Shown piece after piece: positions 12,069 to 23,273 of a DNA stretch of 64,000 bases. Below the pieces are notes generated by a model. That model was not told the origin of the DNA, did not search any database, and saw nothing but the letters and a program-made list of their open reading frames with translations. Each line of letters begins with the position of its first letter. Within the stretch, counting starts at the first letter, position 1. A program made the translations under genes and the position numbers. This DNA is from Isoetes taiwanensis (Eukaryota; Streptophyta; Lycopodiopsida; Isoetales; Isoetaceae), in NCBI GenBank assembly GCA_021234155.1, contig JAJEKV010000084.1:1754545-1818544 (forward strand). Reading direction: 5' to 3'.

Positions 12069-13500
12069 AGAGTCAAATGATGATAAAAACAGACAAGAGA
12101 AAGTCCCCACCACGACTTTACAAAATTAGGCGGATTTCTTATAATTCACGAACAAAATGTGGAATGTTATGCTTTGCATAGGGACATGCTATTTGGAAAA
12201 AGCAAAAACTTTGGGGCTCTGCTCCTAATTAATTTGAACCTTGAGCTCTCCTTGGCATTGCCAGATGATGAAATCCGGTTTGGAATTATCAAAATTTTGA
12301 TAGCTAGAGAAATACTTTACCAAAGAGATTGCACTACACGCTTTCTTTGGTGAACCACATCAAACCGCGGTACATATGAGCCAAAAGGGGAACATGGCAC
12401 TACGATGATAAGAGAGATGGATTTTGGTCAAAGAGATCACGGAGGACTCGCGTTTATTACATGTGGATGCAATAAGTTTCTCAGAAGGTAGCCCGAAATT
12501 GACGATGAGTGCCGATTGGAATTATATGGATCATGCAATATGGTTTATTCTCAGCAATCTCAGTGATATTTTCTGATACAACTCTATGGCTAAAATGGTA
12601 TGTCTAACAAAGTTATTACATAATGTTCACCGCGACCCCAATTTTTGGTCCGCAGTTGACTTGGATTTAATACGGAAGTGTTGTTTTATATAAAAAACAA
12701 CTTTAAAATATTAAAGTCCGCATTATTTTGTTGCTCCGGTTGCTAAGAGCGATGGTCTCTTGAGGAAAAATCAGCGATAAGTGACATAGTTTTGTGAATT
12801 TTTGTCAAGCGTGTCTTTTCCTTCAACTGTTGTTTTAGGCCGAACCATCGTTGTTTATCTTTAAAATAGCCGCGTGTAGGTTTTAATTTTACTACACACG
12901 AAAAACTAAAATTATGATGAAATAAAACACTACAAAGAAAAAAAACACATAGGAAATAGAAAATTGGTGTTTTCAAGTGTTCTTTTCGCGTGTAATGGAC
13001 ATGTTGTTTTGCAAAAATTAAAAAATCATTATGGCTTTTTTTTAATTTACAAAACCCTACATGTGTTATTGAAATCTAGCTATAGTTTTTCTAAATAAGG
13101 ACTATCACGAAAAAATAAAATTATTACCGCATTAGAAAAAATATGTTTCTAATGTGGTTGTTTAACTAATGAGATATTAACCGCGTGGCATATTTAAAAA
13201 AAAACGGTATTCTTGCTAATCAAATATGGACCGCGTGGCCTACTTTTGAAATAAAAAGCATTATTATCACCATTAGGAAAAACAAAGTATTGTTTTTAAT
13301 ATGTCTTCTAACAAATCAAATGTTGACGTGCATGAGACATTAAAAAAAATTCCTATAGACCACAATTTAAAAGCTAATATATTATGAACTTTATATTGCT
13401 CTTTTTATTTTAAAAAGAGGAAAACCTTTTGGGAATCGAACCCAAAAAGATCCATAAGGCATAATATACAATGTTATCCTAATTCTCATTCATAATAATA
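12069..13500. other. AT-rich unassigned region with recurring ACCGCGTGG motifs
   Basis: There is no convincing gene. Motifs such as ACCGCGTGG, ACCGCATTAG and their near-complements recur between 12630 and 13260, as subterminal repeats of DNA transposons do, but I cannot find termini. A minus-strand GGGTTCGATTCCC at about 13430 looks like a tRNA T-arm, without a matching tRNA body. Confidence 0.3.
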
Positions 13501-13502
13501 GA

Positions 13503-15282
13503 TTGCAATCTAAATTTCCAGTTAGATTAAAACATTCAATGGTAAGGTCAAAAGCAATTGAATTAATGGTTAAGATTAAAAACAATGTAGCACAATTGGT
13601 ACGTGCTAATGGAAACTTTGATCAAACCTCCTTGGTTCAGCTTAGCAATGCTATGTCACCAGGGCTTGAGGGAGAGGCAACACCATTACCATTCACCACT
13701 GACTTTCGGATTTTTGGTATGGTTGCAAGCTCTTTTAAATTCTTGGTAGTGGAAAAGCAACCATGACTCGCTTCATGCGCATATGCATACTCAGGTTCTA
13801 GGATTTGCTCACCGAGGTTGAATTGTAGCTGGCTCTAGGGTTATGGTGCCGACCCGAGCCAATGAGAAGTAGGGCAGACGAGCTTCTAACTGGATTTAGG
13901 CGGACGCTTACGTGCCTTTAAGCAGAACAAGCTTCTTTGCCTTTAGGCAGAACCGAGCTTTAGATGTATCTGTAGGCTGCGGTACGGTGAGGGAGAAGCA
14001 GTAGTAGTTGATCTGAAAAGGAAAATCAAAAGGGAAAATGAGTCTTTGTTGTGAACGTCACGGAAAGAAAAACAAGGGAAAGCGAAAGGAAGAATCGAGG
14101 AATGAAAATGAGTAAATATACCATTGCGGATGGGAACTTGCATGAGTCCGGACCGCAAGAGTTCTTTCAGCACGACTACGATCGGTATTGTGAGATCTGT
14201 TTAGCCACTTCAAAACCTTAAATCCGACATGATAATAAAACAATTTCCATTGTTATTGATGCGAAATGAAGAAAACGAGAATAACCCGAGAAATAGATCA
14301 GCCGGGGTCTTTTGGATCCGAAAAAATGGCGGCCGAAGCAAAATGCGTGCGAATCGAGCGGTGTAGAATCGATCTCTCTCGTATTCAATAACGGCGAGAG
14401 GCGGACCCAAAAAGGCGTGCTTTTAGCCGTGGAGTGGGATTTATCCGGCACACAAAAACCGTTATTTTTACCACCTATATCGTGGCTCGTTCTCGCCGCC
14501 GCAAAGCCATAACCCCAAGAAGCTTAGGCGTACCTACGCCTGTCGCTACAAGCCATAACCCAAAGATGGGAAGCTTGACCAATGGAGAGAAAGGAAAGAT
14601 CTGAGGGGCACATTGCCATAGCCAAGGAGCTCCGCCATCGCCATAGCATAGGAGCTCCGGCAGACGCCATAGCCAATGCATGGAGCATCGCCATAGCCAA
14701 TGTAAGCGGCGGGGAGCATTGCCATAGCCTAGGACCTCGCCATCGCCATGGCCAAGGGAGGGAAACGAAAAACACAAGGAACCTCAAAGGGCCAATGAGG
14801 GTAGAGGACCCGGATCAAGCATCTTGGCCGTTGATCGGCGTCATCAATCGCTTGCCCGCCGTTTTTAAGGGCCAATAACATAATAGGGCCGGGATCAAGA
14901 TCTCCACCATGCATCTTGATTAATGAAATATTTTTAATGGTTTAATTCATATCTTTTTTTATAATTCAAATGTTGTGCCCCTAGGATTCACCATGCTACA
15001 CGGTTGGCTCCAACATGCCCCTCTCTTTGTAATATCCTACCGAGCAGCCTCTTTGTATTATCAGGCCCCCTCCATTGAACTAATCCCCCCCTTTGAACCT
15101 ATCCCCCCACCCCCAACTTCATCGCCCGAGATAAGACAACCGTACTAGATTTTTGGTATTTTTTTTTGTACTAAATCGGCAAAGCAAAGCAGGATAGGGG
15201 GGGATAGGTGGGGACATCTACTTCAATCATTTGCAGGCGGATACTACAAGAGAGGGGGCGGATTATTCAAACCAGCCCATGT
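13503..15282. other. Unassigned region, including a short CCATAGC-rich repeat
   Basis: The small open frames here (for example 13503-13766 plus) match nothing I know. At about 14615-14760 a CATCGCCATAGCCAATG-like motif recurs imperfectly, giving low-complexity frames on both strands. 15040-15260 has C-rich and G-rich patches (CCCCCC, GGGGGG). Confidence 0.3.
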
Positions 15283-16165
15283 CACGCGGGCTCAAACATG
15301 CCACCTAGGCTCCAACATGCCAAGGTGGCTCAAACCCGCGTGGGCTCCAACATGCTAAGGTGGTTGAAACATGCCACCTAGGCTCCAACATGCCACCGGT
15401 GCTCAAACATGCCATGCATGGAGTGCCTAGGTGGCGTGCTTGAGCCTAGGTGGCATGCTTGAGCCACTAGATGGCATGTTGGAACCACCTTGGCATTTTT
15501 GAGCCTAGGTGGCATGTTTGAGCCACCTTGGCATGTTGGAGCCCGATGGCTGAACCCAGCTTGACATGTTGGAGCCTAGGTGAGCTTTCTGTGGCATATT
15601 TGAGCCACCTTGGCATACCCGAGCCTAGGTGGCATGTTAGAGCCACCTTGGCATGTTGGAGCCCACGTGGCATGTTGGAGCCACCTTGGCACGTTGGAGC
15701 CTAGGTGGCATGTTGGAGCCCACGTGGCATGTTTGAGCCACCTTGGCATGTTGGGGCCTAGGTGGCATGTTGGAGCCACCTTGGCACGTTGGAGCCTAAG
15801 GTGGTGGCATGTTGGAGCCCCGTGGCATGTTTGAGCCACCTTGGCATGTTGGGGCCCTCGGTGGCATGTTTGAGCCACCTTGACATGTTTGAGCCTAGGT
15901 GGCATGTTGGGCCACATTGGCATGTTATTGGAGCCTAGGTGGCATGTTGTAGCCCATGTGGCATGTTTGAGCCACCTTGGCATGTGATGCCACCTAGGCT
16001 CCAACATGCCAAGGTGATGCCACCTAGGCACGAACATGCCACCTAGGCTCGAACATGCCAAGGTGGGTCAAACATGCCAAGGTGGCTCCAACATGCCACC
16101 TATGCTCCAACATGCCAAGGTGGCTCAAAAATGCCAAGGTGGCTTAAACATGCCATGTGGGCATG
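15283..16165. repeat. 19-bp minisatellite array A with internal orientation flips
   Basis: The unit is GGCATGTTKGAGCC plus a 5-bp variable part drawn mostly from TAGGT, ACCTT and CACGT. About 45 units are present. Orientation changes near 15416 and 15985: minus at both ends, plus in the middle. Neighbouring units form near-perfect inverted repeats, so both strands show long open frames. Those are artefacts of a 57-bp (19-codon) periodicity. Confidence 0.85.
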
Positions 16166-16835
16166 ATGATAGGACTTCATGCAAGAAATATGATAACCTT
16201 TGGAACTTTTGGTAGAGGCATTTTGTCGCCGGGCAATTACAAAGGCTTGAAATAGAGATTCGACTTAGCCATGCCATCCTAAACTGCGAAATTACCCTAG
16301 GGACCAAGTTAAACGGTCATTTTTGCAACGAAAAAAATACTTAACCCTCTACATGGCGTGATACGCAGCCACCTCTTAGACCGGTTGACTACTTAACATG
16401 TTGGACATGAGCTACTTTGGCGCTTCTTGGAAAAGGGGTAGTCTTCTACCCACGAAACTTGGTCTCCAGGGTAATGTCAACGTTTTGAGTCCATTGGCAG
16501 AGTCAGTTCACAGTTCCGGAGTGGGAAAGTTGCCCATCCGTGGCCAAGGTTCTTTGGGAGAGGACCTTTGGGGCGAACTGCCTCCGGAAGGTTTTAAAGG
16601 CACATCTTATGGCATCAACACCCTCCCTCTACGTGATGACATTGTGCAAGATTTTGGTCGAATCTGACTAGGATATAGCCTCCGAAACGTAAACCCTGTG
16701 TGTTGCTAGGTTATTGAAGGGTTTACGTTATGGGGGTCGAGTTTTAGTCGGTTGCACTTGGGTCATGGTTGAGAAGCTGCAATTGAGAACATGAAGCAAT
16801 AGGAACTAATGGAATGGGGTTTGGAGTTATCGACA
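16166..16835. other. Spacer between minisatellite arrays
   Basis: 16170-16245 repeats the sequence found at 17650-17720 (GCAAGAAATATGATAACCTTT...). 16275-16500 shares GTAATTTCG- or CCTAGGG-type pieces with the ~825-bp repeat further right. An 89-codon plus frame (16398-16667) has no recognisable family. Confidence 0.5.
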
Positions 16836-17520
16836 TGCCATGTGGGCTCCAACATGCCACCTAGGCTCCAACATGCCAGGTGGCTCAAACATGCCACGTG
16901 GGCTCCCAACATGCCACTTAGGCTCCAACATGCCATGATGCCACTCGGCCCAAACATGCCAAGGTCGCCAAACATGCCACGCAGCTCCAACATGCAAGCT
17001 ATCCTCCAACCTGCCAAGGTGGCTCGAACATGCCACCTAGGCACCAACATGCCACCTAGGCTCAAACATGCCACGGTGGCTCAAACATGCCAAGGTGGCT
17101 CAAACATGCAACGCGGGCTCCAACATGCCAAGTTGGCTCAAACATGCAATGTGGGCTCCAACATGCCAAGGTGGCTCAGGCATGCCAAGGTGGCTCAGAC
17201 ATGCCACCTAGGCTCGGGCTATGACAAGGTGGCTCAAACATGCCACGTGGGCTCCAACATGCCACCTAGGTTCCAACATGCAAAGGTGGCTCAAACATGC
17301 CACGTTGACTCCAACATGCCACGTGGGCTCTAACATGCCACGTGGGCTCTAACATGCCAAGGTGGCTCAAACATGCCACCTAAGCTCTAACATGCCACCT
17401 AGGCTCAAACATGTCAATGTGGCTCCATATGCCACGTGGGCTCCAACATGCCACCTAGGTTCCAACATGCAAAGGTGGCTCGGGCATGCCACACCTAGGC
17501 TCAAGCATGCCACCTAGGCA
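16836..17520 (-). repeat. 19-bp minisatellite array B (left arm)
   Basis: About 36 units of the same 19-bp repeat lie in minus orientation (CAAACATGCC then ACCTA, AAGGT or ACGTG). Unit-to-unit differences are mostly in the 5-bp variable part. It is followed by the inverted unique flank 17521-17650. Confidence 0.85.
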
Positions 17521-17893
17521 CTCCAAGTGGTGACATGGCATGTCAAGTAAGCAAGGCCAAGTTTTGACTAGGCCAAAATGAAAAGATGTCCATCTTTGGT
17601 CTTTTCATTGGGTGATGTTGGCAAATTTTGGGTGACATGGCTAGATGGTGGTGACGTGACTAGGACTTTATGCAAGAAATATGATAACCTTTGAAATTTT
17701 TGTAGAGGAGTTTGGCAAGGGATAGAATAGAAGGATCTTGGAGAACTCACAAGCCCCTTTCCAAAGGGTGGGGAGTCTCGGATCAGCATGTTGTGCGGGG
17801 GATTCGACCCCATCTTCGGGCATGGTCCCCGTGAGCATACACAGAGAACTCCATGCAAAGTTTAGGATGTGTGAGTCTCGTCTTGACTTCGAG

Positions 17894-17935
17894 ATGTAAA
17901 CCCTAGCAAACCCTAGGGTTTGATAGGGTTTACAT
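17894..17935. repeat. 42-bp telomere-motif palindrome, copy 1
   Basis: Outer arms ATGTAAACCCTA and TAGGGTTTACAT enclose CAAACCCTAGGGTTTG. It is symmetric except for one mismatched pair (G/A). The arms contain AAACCCTA, the plant telomere motif on the C-rich strand. Confidence 0.9.
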
Positions 17936-18197
17936 TCGGGATCTCGATGACCCCGGAGGGCCCGGGGATCCGGCGTGGAATACCCGTCTTTGGATTACCC
18001 TCATGGCACCGGGAGACAGAGCCAAATTTCGGTGCGCGCATACCTTTCGAGACTCCCCTTCACAAGCCCCTTTTAGGTGAAGGGGAGTGGAAAAAGCATC
18101 TTTTGCTAGGGGATTCGACCCCATCGAGGGCATGGTCCCCAGAGCATACACATAGAACTCCATGCAAAGGGATGTGTGAGTCTCCGCCTTGGCCGAG

Positions 18198-18239
18198 ATG
18201 TAAACCCTAGCAAACCCTAGGGTTTGATAGGGTTTACAT
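18198..18239. repeat. 42-bp telomere-motif palindrome, copy 2
   Basis: It has the same 42-bp sequence as 17894-17935, 304 bp further on. Confidence 0.9.
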
Positions 18240-18513
18240 TCTGGGGATGCTCCGATGACCCAGAGGGCCCAGGATCTGACGTGGAATACCCGTGCTGGAT
18301 TACCCTCATGGCACTGGGAGACAGAGCCAAATTTCCCGGTGCAGCATACCTTTCGGAGACTCCCCTTCACAAGCCCCTTTCCAGTGAAGGGGAGTCTGGA
18401 AAAGCATGCTGCGCAGGGGGATTTGACCCCATCTCCGGGCATGGTCCCCAGAGCATACACAGAGAACTCCATGCAAAGTTTCGGATGTGTGAGTCTCCGT
18501 CTTTGATTTCGAG

Positions 18514-18555
18514 ATGTAAACCCTAGCAAACCCTAGGGTTTGATAGGGTTTACAT
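18514..18555. repeat. 42-bp telomere-motif palindrome, copy 3
   Basis: It has the same 42-bp sequence, 316 bp after copy 2. Confidence 0.9.
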
Positions 18556-18583
18556 TCTGGGGATGCTCCTCTGATCAAGAGGG

Positions 18584-21440
18584 CCGTGGAACTTGTCCCC
18601 TAGGGTAATTTCGGCGTTCCAGATGACATGGAGAGGTCGGATCGCCAATCCGGGGCCTCCTCCATGCCCCAAAATCGAAAACGTGGTCTAAACCCTGTCA
18701 GGGCCAACGGTGGCCATCCCAATCAAAAATCGAGGGTCTAAAGCTCGCCCGAAAATACCGGGGATTTTCCTGTACGCTCGCGGCCACTTGGCAAGCCAGC
18801 TGGCTGAAAATCAGGATTTTTCCCCGCCCCATGCATTAATTATGAATTTCCGGAGCATAAACACAAAAAACAACACAGATAAAAATCCGGGTCTCGAAAA
18901 AAGGTGAAATCTTGGCAGGATATGCAACATGACGCTGCACACGCAAGAGAAAATGCACCGACAATAGAAGCACAAGCAGAGGCATGAGACGAGCTTCCGA
19001 GCCAACCCCCTTTCGGAGGCCACCGGGTCGGTAACGTCCTACTGAGCAGTGGAGCTAGCTTTTCTTCTCCGTGGTCACATGTATACCACCTAGCAGTCCT
19101 AGTGCTCCTATTGTCACTTCAATCTTCTACCAGGGCCTCAGGGTGAACCCCAAGTATCTTGTTCTTGCAGGCTAATCCAAGCCGGGGCCGAGGGCGGGCT
19201 GGACCCCCACTCCTAACCGAACTGCGGTCCGCCAATGGACCCGGAACATCCCCATTACCTAGGGGACCAAGTTTCGTGGGCAGAAGACCACCCCCTCTCC
19301 AAGAAACGCCAAAGTAGGTCGTTTACTACACACTTGTAGTCAATTGGCATGGAGGTGGATGCTGAATACCTCCTAGTGAGGGGTAAGTGATTGATCCCCT
19401 GGGAAAACTCGCCGTGGAACTTGTCCCCTAGGGTAATTTCGATTGGGACGACGACGCGGCAGGTCGGATCGCCAATCGGGGGCCTCCTCCATGCCCCAAA
19501 ATCAAAAACGTGGTCTAAAACATCGCCAAGGCCAGCGGTGGCCATCCCAATAAAAATCGAGGGTCTAAAACTCATCCGAAATACAGGGATTTTCCTATAC
19601 TCGAGGGCCACTTGGCAAGCCAGCTGGCTGAAAACCAGGATTTTTCCCCGCCCCATGCATTAATTATGAATTTCGAGCATAAACACAAAGAAAAGCATGA
19701 TAAAAATTTGGTCTCGAAAAAAAGGTGAAATCTTGGCGGGGATGTGCGCATGACGCCGCACACGCAAGAGAAAAAATGCACCGCAATAGAAGCACAAGCA
19801 GAGGCATGAGACGAAGCTTCGAGCCAACCCCTTCCCGGAGACCACCGCCCAGAACGCCCTACTAGGTAGTGGAGCTAGCTTTTCTTCTCCGTGGTCACAT
19901 GTATACCACCTAGCAATCCTAGTGCTGCTATTCTCACTTCAATCTTCTACTGGGGGCCTGGGGTGAACCCCAAGTATCTTGTTCTCGCAGGCTAGTCCAA
20001 GCCGGGGCCGAGGGGCTAGACCCCCACTCCTAACCGAGAACTAGCTCGCCTAATGGACCCTAACATCCCCATTACCTAGGGGACCAAGTTTGGGGCGTAA
20101 GACCACCCCTCTCCAAGAAACGCCAAAGTAGGTCGTTTACTACACACTTGTAGTCAATTGGCATGGAGGTGGATGATGAATACCTCCTAGTGAGGGGTAA
20201 GTGATTGATCCCCCCGGGAAAACTCGGCCGTGGAACTTGTCCCCTAGGGTAATTTCGTCGCCCGACGACGCCGGGCGCAGGTCGGATTGCCAATCCGGGG
20301 CCTCCTCCATGCCCCAAAATCGGTAAAAACGTGGTCTAAACCCTGTCAAGGCCAACGGTGGCCATCCCAATAAAAATCGAGGGTCTAAAACTCATCCGAA
20401 AATACCGGGATTTTCCTATACTCGGGGCCACTTGGCAAGCCAGCTGGCTGAAAACCAGGATTTTTCCCCGCCCCATGCATTAATTATGAATTTCCTGGAG
20501 CATAAACACAAAGAAAAGCATGGATAAAAATTTGGGTCTCGAAAAAAGGTGAAATCTTGGCGGGGATGTGCAGCATGACGCCGCACACGCAAGAGAAAAT
20601 GCACCGCAATAGAAGCACAAGCAGAGGCATGAGACGAAGCTTCGAGCCAACCCCTTCCAGGAGACCACCGGGTTGGTAACGTCCTACTAGGTAGTGGAGC
20701 TAGCTTTTCTTCTCCGTGGTCACATGTATACCACCTAGCAGTCCTAGTGCTGCTATTCTCACTTCAATCTTCTACCAGGGCCTCAGGGTGAACCCCAAGT
20801 ATCTTGTTCTCGCAGGCTAGTCCAAGCCGGGGCCGAGGGGCGGGCTGGACCCCCACCGGAATCGCAGAACCGGCTCTCGCCAATGGACCCGGAACATCCC
20901 CATTACCTAGGGGACCAAGTTTCGTGGGCAGAAGACCACCCCCTCTCCAAGAAACGCCAAAGTAGGTCGTTTACTACACACTTGTAGTCAATTGGCATGG
21001 AGGTGGATGCTGAATACCTCCTAGTGAGGGGTAAGTGATTGATCCCTTGGGAAAACTCGCCGTGGAACTTGTCCCCTAGGGTAATTTCGCCGTTCCGGAC
21101 GACGTGGCGAGGTCGGATCGCCAATTCGGGGCCTCCTCCATGCTCCAAAATTGAAAACGTGGTCTAAACCTTGTCAGGGCCAACGGCGGCCATCCCAATA
21201 AAAAATCGAGGGTCTAAAACTCATCCGGAAATACCGGGGATTTTCCTATACTCTCCGGGACACTTGGCAAGCCAGCTGGCTGAAAACCAGGATTTTTCCC
21301 TGCCCCATGCATTAGTTATGAATTTCCGGAGCATAAACACAAAGAAAAGCACAGATAAAAATCCGGGTCTCAAAAAAAGGTGAAATCTTGGCGGGATGTG
21401 CAAGATGACGCCTGCATCACGCAAGAGAGAAAATGCACCA
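18584..21440. repeat. ~825-bp tandem repeat, three copies plus a partial fourth
   Basis: Copies begin at CCGTGGAACTTGTCCCC (18584, 19412, 20228, 21060), giving periods of 828, 816 and 832 bp. The fourth stops near 21440. Copies are very similar, differing by small indels and substitutions. Each contains two CCCCTAGG-type sites, GCCAGCTGGC and a CATGCATTAATTATGAATTT segment. Recurrent minus-strand frames of 60-130 codons here are the same sequence read repeatedly and carry no known domain. It could be a satellite or a tandemly amplified spacer. Confidence 0.85.
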
Positions 21441-21664
21441 GCATATATACCTTCGGAGACCCCTTCACAAGAAAGGGGCAGCCGAGGTGCCCCGCCTGTT
21501 TTGCAAAGACATCCAAGGTCCATGTCACCATCATCTAGCCATGTCACCTAAAATTTGCCAACGTCACCCCATCGAAAAAAGACCAAAGATGGACATCTTT
21601 GGTTTTTGGCCTAGTCAAAACTTGACCTTGCTTATTTGGCATGCCATGTCACCACTTGGGGTGC

Positions 21665-22795
21665 CTAGGTGGCATGCTTGAGACTAGGTGGCATGCCCGA
21701 GCCACCTTGGCATGTTGGAGCCCTGCATGGCATGTTGGAGCTACCTTGGCATGTTGGAGCCCACGTGGCATTATGGAGTCCACGTGGCATGTTTGAGCCA
21801 CCTTGGCATGTTGGAGCCTAGGTGGCATGTTTGAGCCCACCTTGGCATGTTTGAGCCACCTGGCATGTTTGAGCCTGGGTGGCATGTTGGAGCCAAGATG
21901 GCATGTTTGAGCCACCTAGGAATGTTGGAGCCTAGGTGGCATGTTGGAGCCCACGTGGCATATTTGAGCCACCTTGGCAAGTTGGAGCATAGGTGGTATG
22001 TTGGAGCCAGCGTGGCATGTTTGAGCACGTTGGAGCCTAGGTGGCATGTTTGAGCCATTTTGTCATTTTGTAGCCTAGGTGGCATGTTTGAGCCACCTTG
22101 GCATGTTTGAGCCTAGGTGGCATGTTGGATCCACCTTGGCATGTGGGAACCACCTTGGCATGTTTGAGCCTAGGTGGCATGTTTGAGCCACCTTGGCATG
22201 TTTGAGCCCACGTGGCATGTTTGAGCCACCTTGGCATGTTTGAGCACGTTGGAGCCTAGGTGGCATGTTTGAGCCACCTTGGCATGTTGGAGCCACCTTG
22301 GCATGTTGGAGCCTAGGTGGCATGTTGGAGACCACGTGGCATGTTTGAGCCACCTTGCCATGTTAGAGCCTAGGTGGCATGTTGAGCCCCAGGTGGCATG
22401 CTTGAGCCACCTTGGCATGTTGGAGCCCACTTGGCATATTTGAGCCACCTTGGCAAGTTGGAGCATAGGTGGCATGTTAGAGCCCGCGTGGCATGTTTGA
22501 GCATGTTGGAGCCTAGGTGGCATGTTGGAGCCACCTTTGGCACGCGGCATGTTGGAGCCCACGTGGCATGTTTGAGCCTAGGTGGCATGTTAGAGCCACG
22601 GTGGCATGTTGGAGCCTAGGTGGCATGTTTGAGCCAACTTGGCATATTTAAGCCTAGGTGGCATGTTGTGAGCCACCTTGGCATGTTGGAGGCTAGGTGG
22701 CATAGTGGAGCCCACGTGGCATGTTTGAGCCACCTTGGCATGTTTGAGCCTAGGTGGCATGTTGGAGCCACCTTGGCATGTTGGTGCCCACGTTA
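21665..22795 (+). repeat. 19-bp minisatellite array C (right arm)
   Basis: About 59 units of GGCATGTTKGAGCC plus TAGGT, ACCTT or CACGT lie mainly in plus orientation, opposite to array B. Many adjacent TAGGT/ACCTT pairs form AGGTGGC-(8 nt)-GCCACCT hairpins. Confidence 0.87.
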
Positions 22796-22887
22796 TGCAA
22801 AAATAGGTGTTAAGTAATTGAAGTAGTTGAAGTAACTTGTGTTACATGGAATACTAGTATAAGAACATGTGATTGTGCACGTGCATC

Positions 22888-23235
22888 ACATGTAGCAAAT
22901 CAAGTACTCTGTCCTACCACTATAAAGACCCGTGATATGGAAGGATAGGACATGTAGAGAATCAAGTACTCTTTCCTACTTCTATAAAGACATGTGAGAA
23001 TAGAAGTATTACACATGTCGTAATTCATGTATTCTTTCCTACAATGCCTTAGCAAATAAAGTACTCTGTCCTACTACTATAAAGACATGTGAATGGAAGT
23101 ATAGGACATGTAGAGAATCAAATATTCTTTCCTACATCTATAAAGACATGTGACAATAGAATTATTAGACATGTAGAAATTCAAGTACTCTTTCCTACAG
23201 TGGATTGTATTATAAAATGACATGTCACAATAGAA
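22888..23235 (+). repeat. 62-63 bp tandem repeat, five units, with TATA-like motifs
   Basis: Units start at ACATGTMG near 22888, 22950, 23013, 23106 and 23169. Each has a TACTCTTTCCTAC-like block. Units 1-4 carry TATAAAGACM-GTG (22921, 22983, 23078, 23139), and the last has TATAAAATGACATGT (23211). The third unit is about 30 bp longer through a partial internal duplication. It lies directly upstream of the ORFs at 23.27-23.87 kb, so it may be a promoter array. Confidence 0.75.
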
Positions 23236-23273
23236 GAAACTACAAAACAACAGTGGATGTTTTAGTCCACTGA

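Larger units (their letters stand above)
17720..18580. repeat. ~310-bp tandem repeat, about 3 copies, with telomere-like palindromes
   Basis: Recurring blocks include GGATTCGACCCCATC, GGCATGGTCCCC, GAACTCCATGCAAAG and GTGTGAGTCTC (17799, 18109 and 18416 onward), each followed by a 42-bp palindrome built from AAACCCTAG. The period is 304-316 bp. No gene is evident. The ~200-codon frame on the minus strand here crosses two repeats and is a repeat artefact. Confidence 0.8.
15283..22800. mobile_element. Foldback-like composite element with minisatellite arms
   Basis: Two arms, about 16836-17660 and 21505-22795, are inverted relative to each other. Each has an array of a 19-bp repeat and a unique flank. 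The unique flanks 17521-17650 and 21510-21665 are reverse complements of each other with few differences (for example CAAGTTTTGACTAGGCCAAA on plus at left and on minus at right). The centre (17.7-21.44 kb) holds two further tandem repeats. A second array with orientation flips (15283-16165) lies outside the left arm. Long inverted arms made of short tandem repeats are what defines foldback elements. No transposase is visible, so it would be non-autonomous. Element ends and target duplication are not established. Confidence 0.55.

Noticed and set aside
13425-13445. Minus-strand tRNA T-arm (GGGTTCGATTCCC)
   Set aside because: No D-arm, anticodon arm or acceptor stem at the required distances; at most a SINE relic.
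15576-16061. 161-codon minus frame with a 19-residue repeat (and similar frames at 16809-17333, 21649-22562)
   Set aside because: The 19-bp minisatellite read in three-unit periods gives open frames on both strands; units vary without regard to the amino acids. Not genes.
17930-18529. 199-codon minus frame
   Set aside because: It spans two copies of the ~310-bp tandem repeat including the telomere-like palindromes, and has no domain.
19255-21547. Recurrent minus frames of 60-133 codons
   Set aside because: The same 825-bp repeat unit read again and again; frames differ in length with each indel, so no constraint.
15283-22800. CRISPR-like array
   Set aside because: The spacers are only 5 bp and drawn from three sequences; unit length and context are those of a minisatellite in plant DNA.
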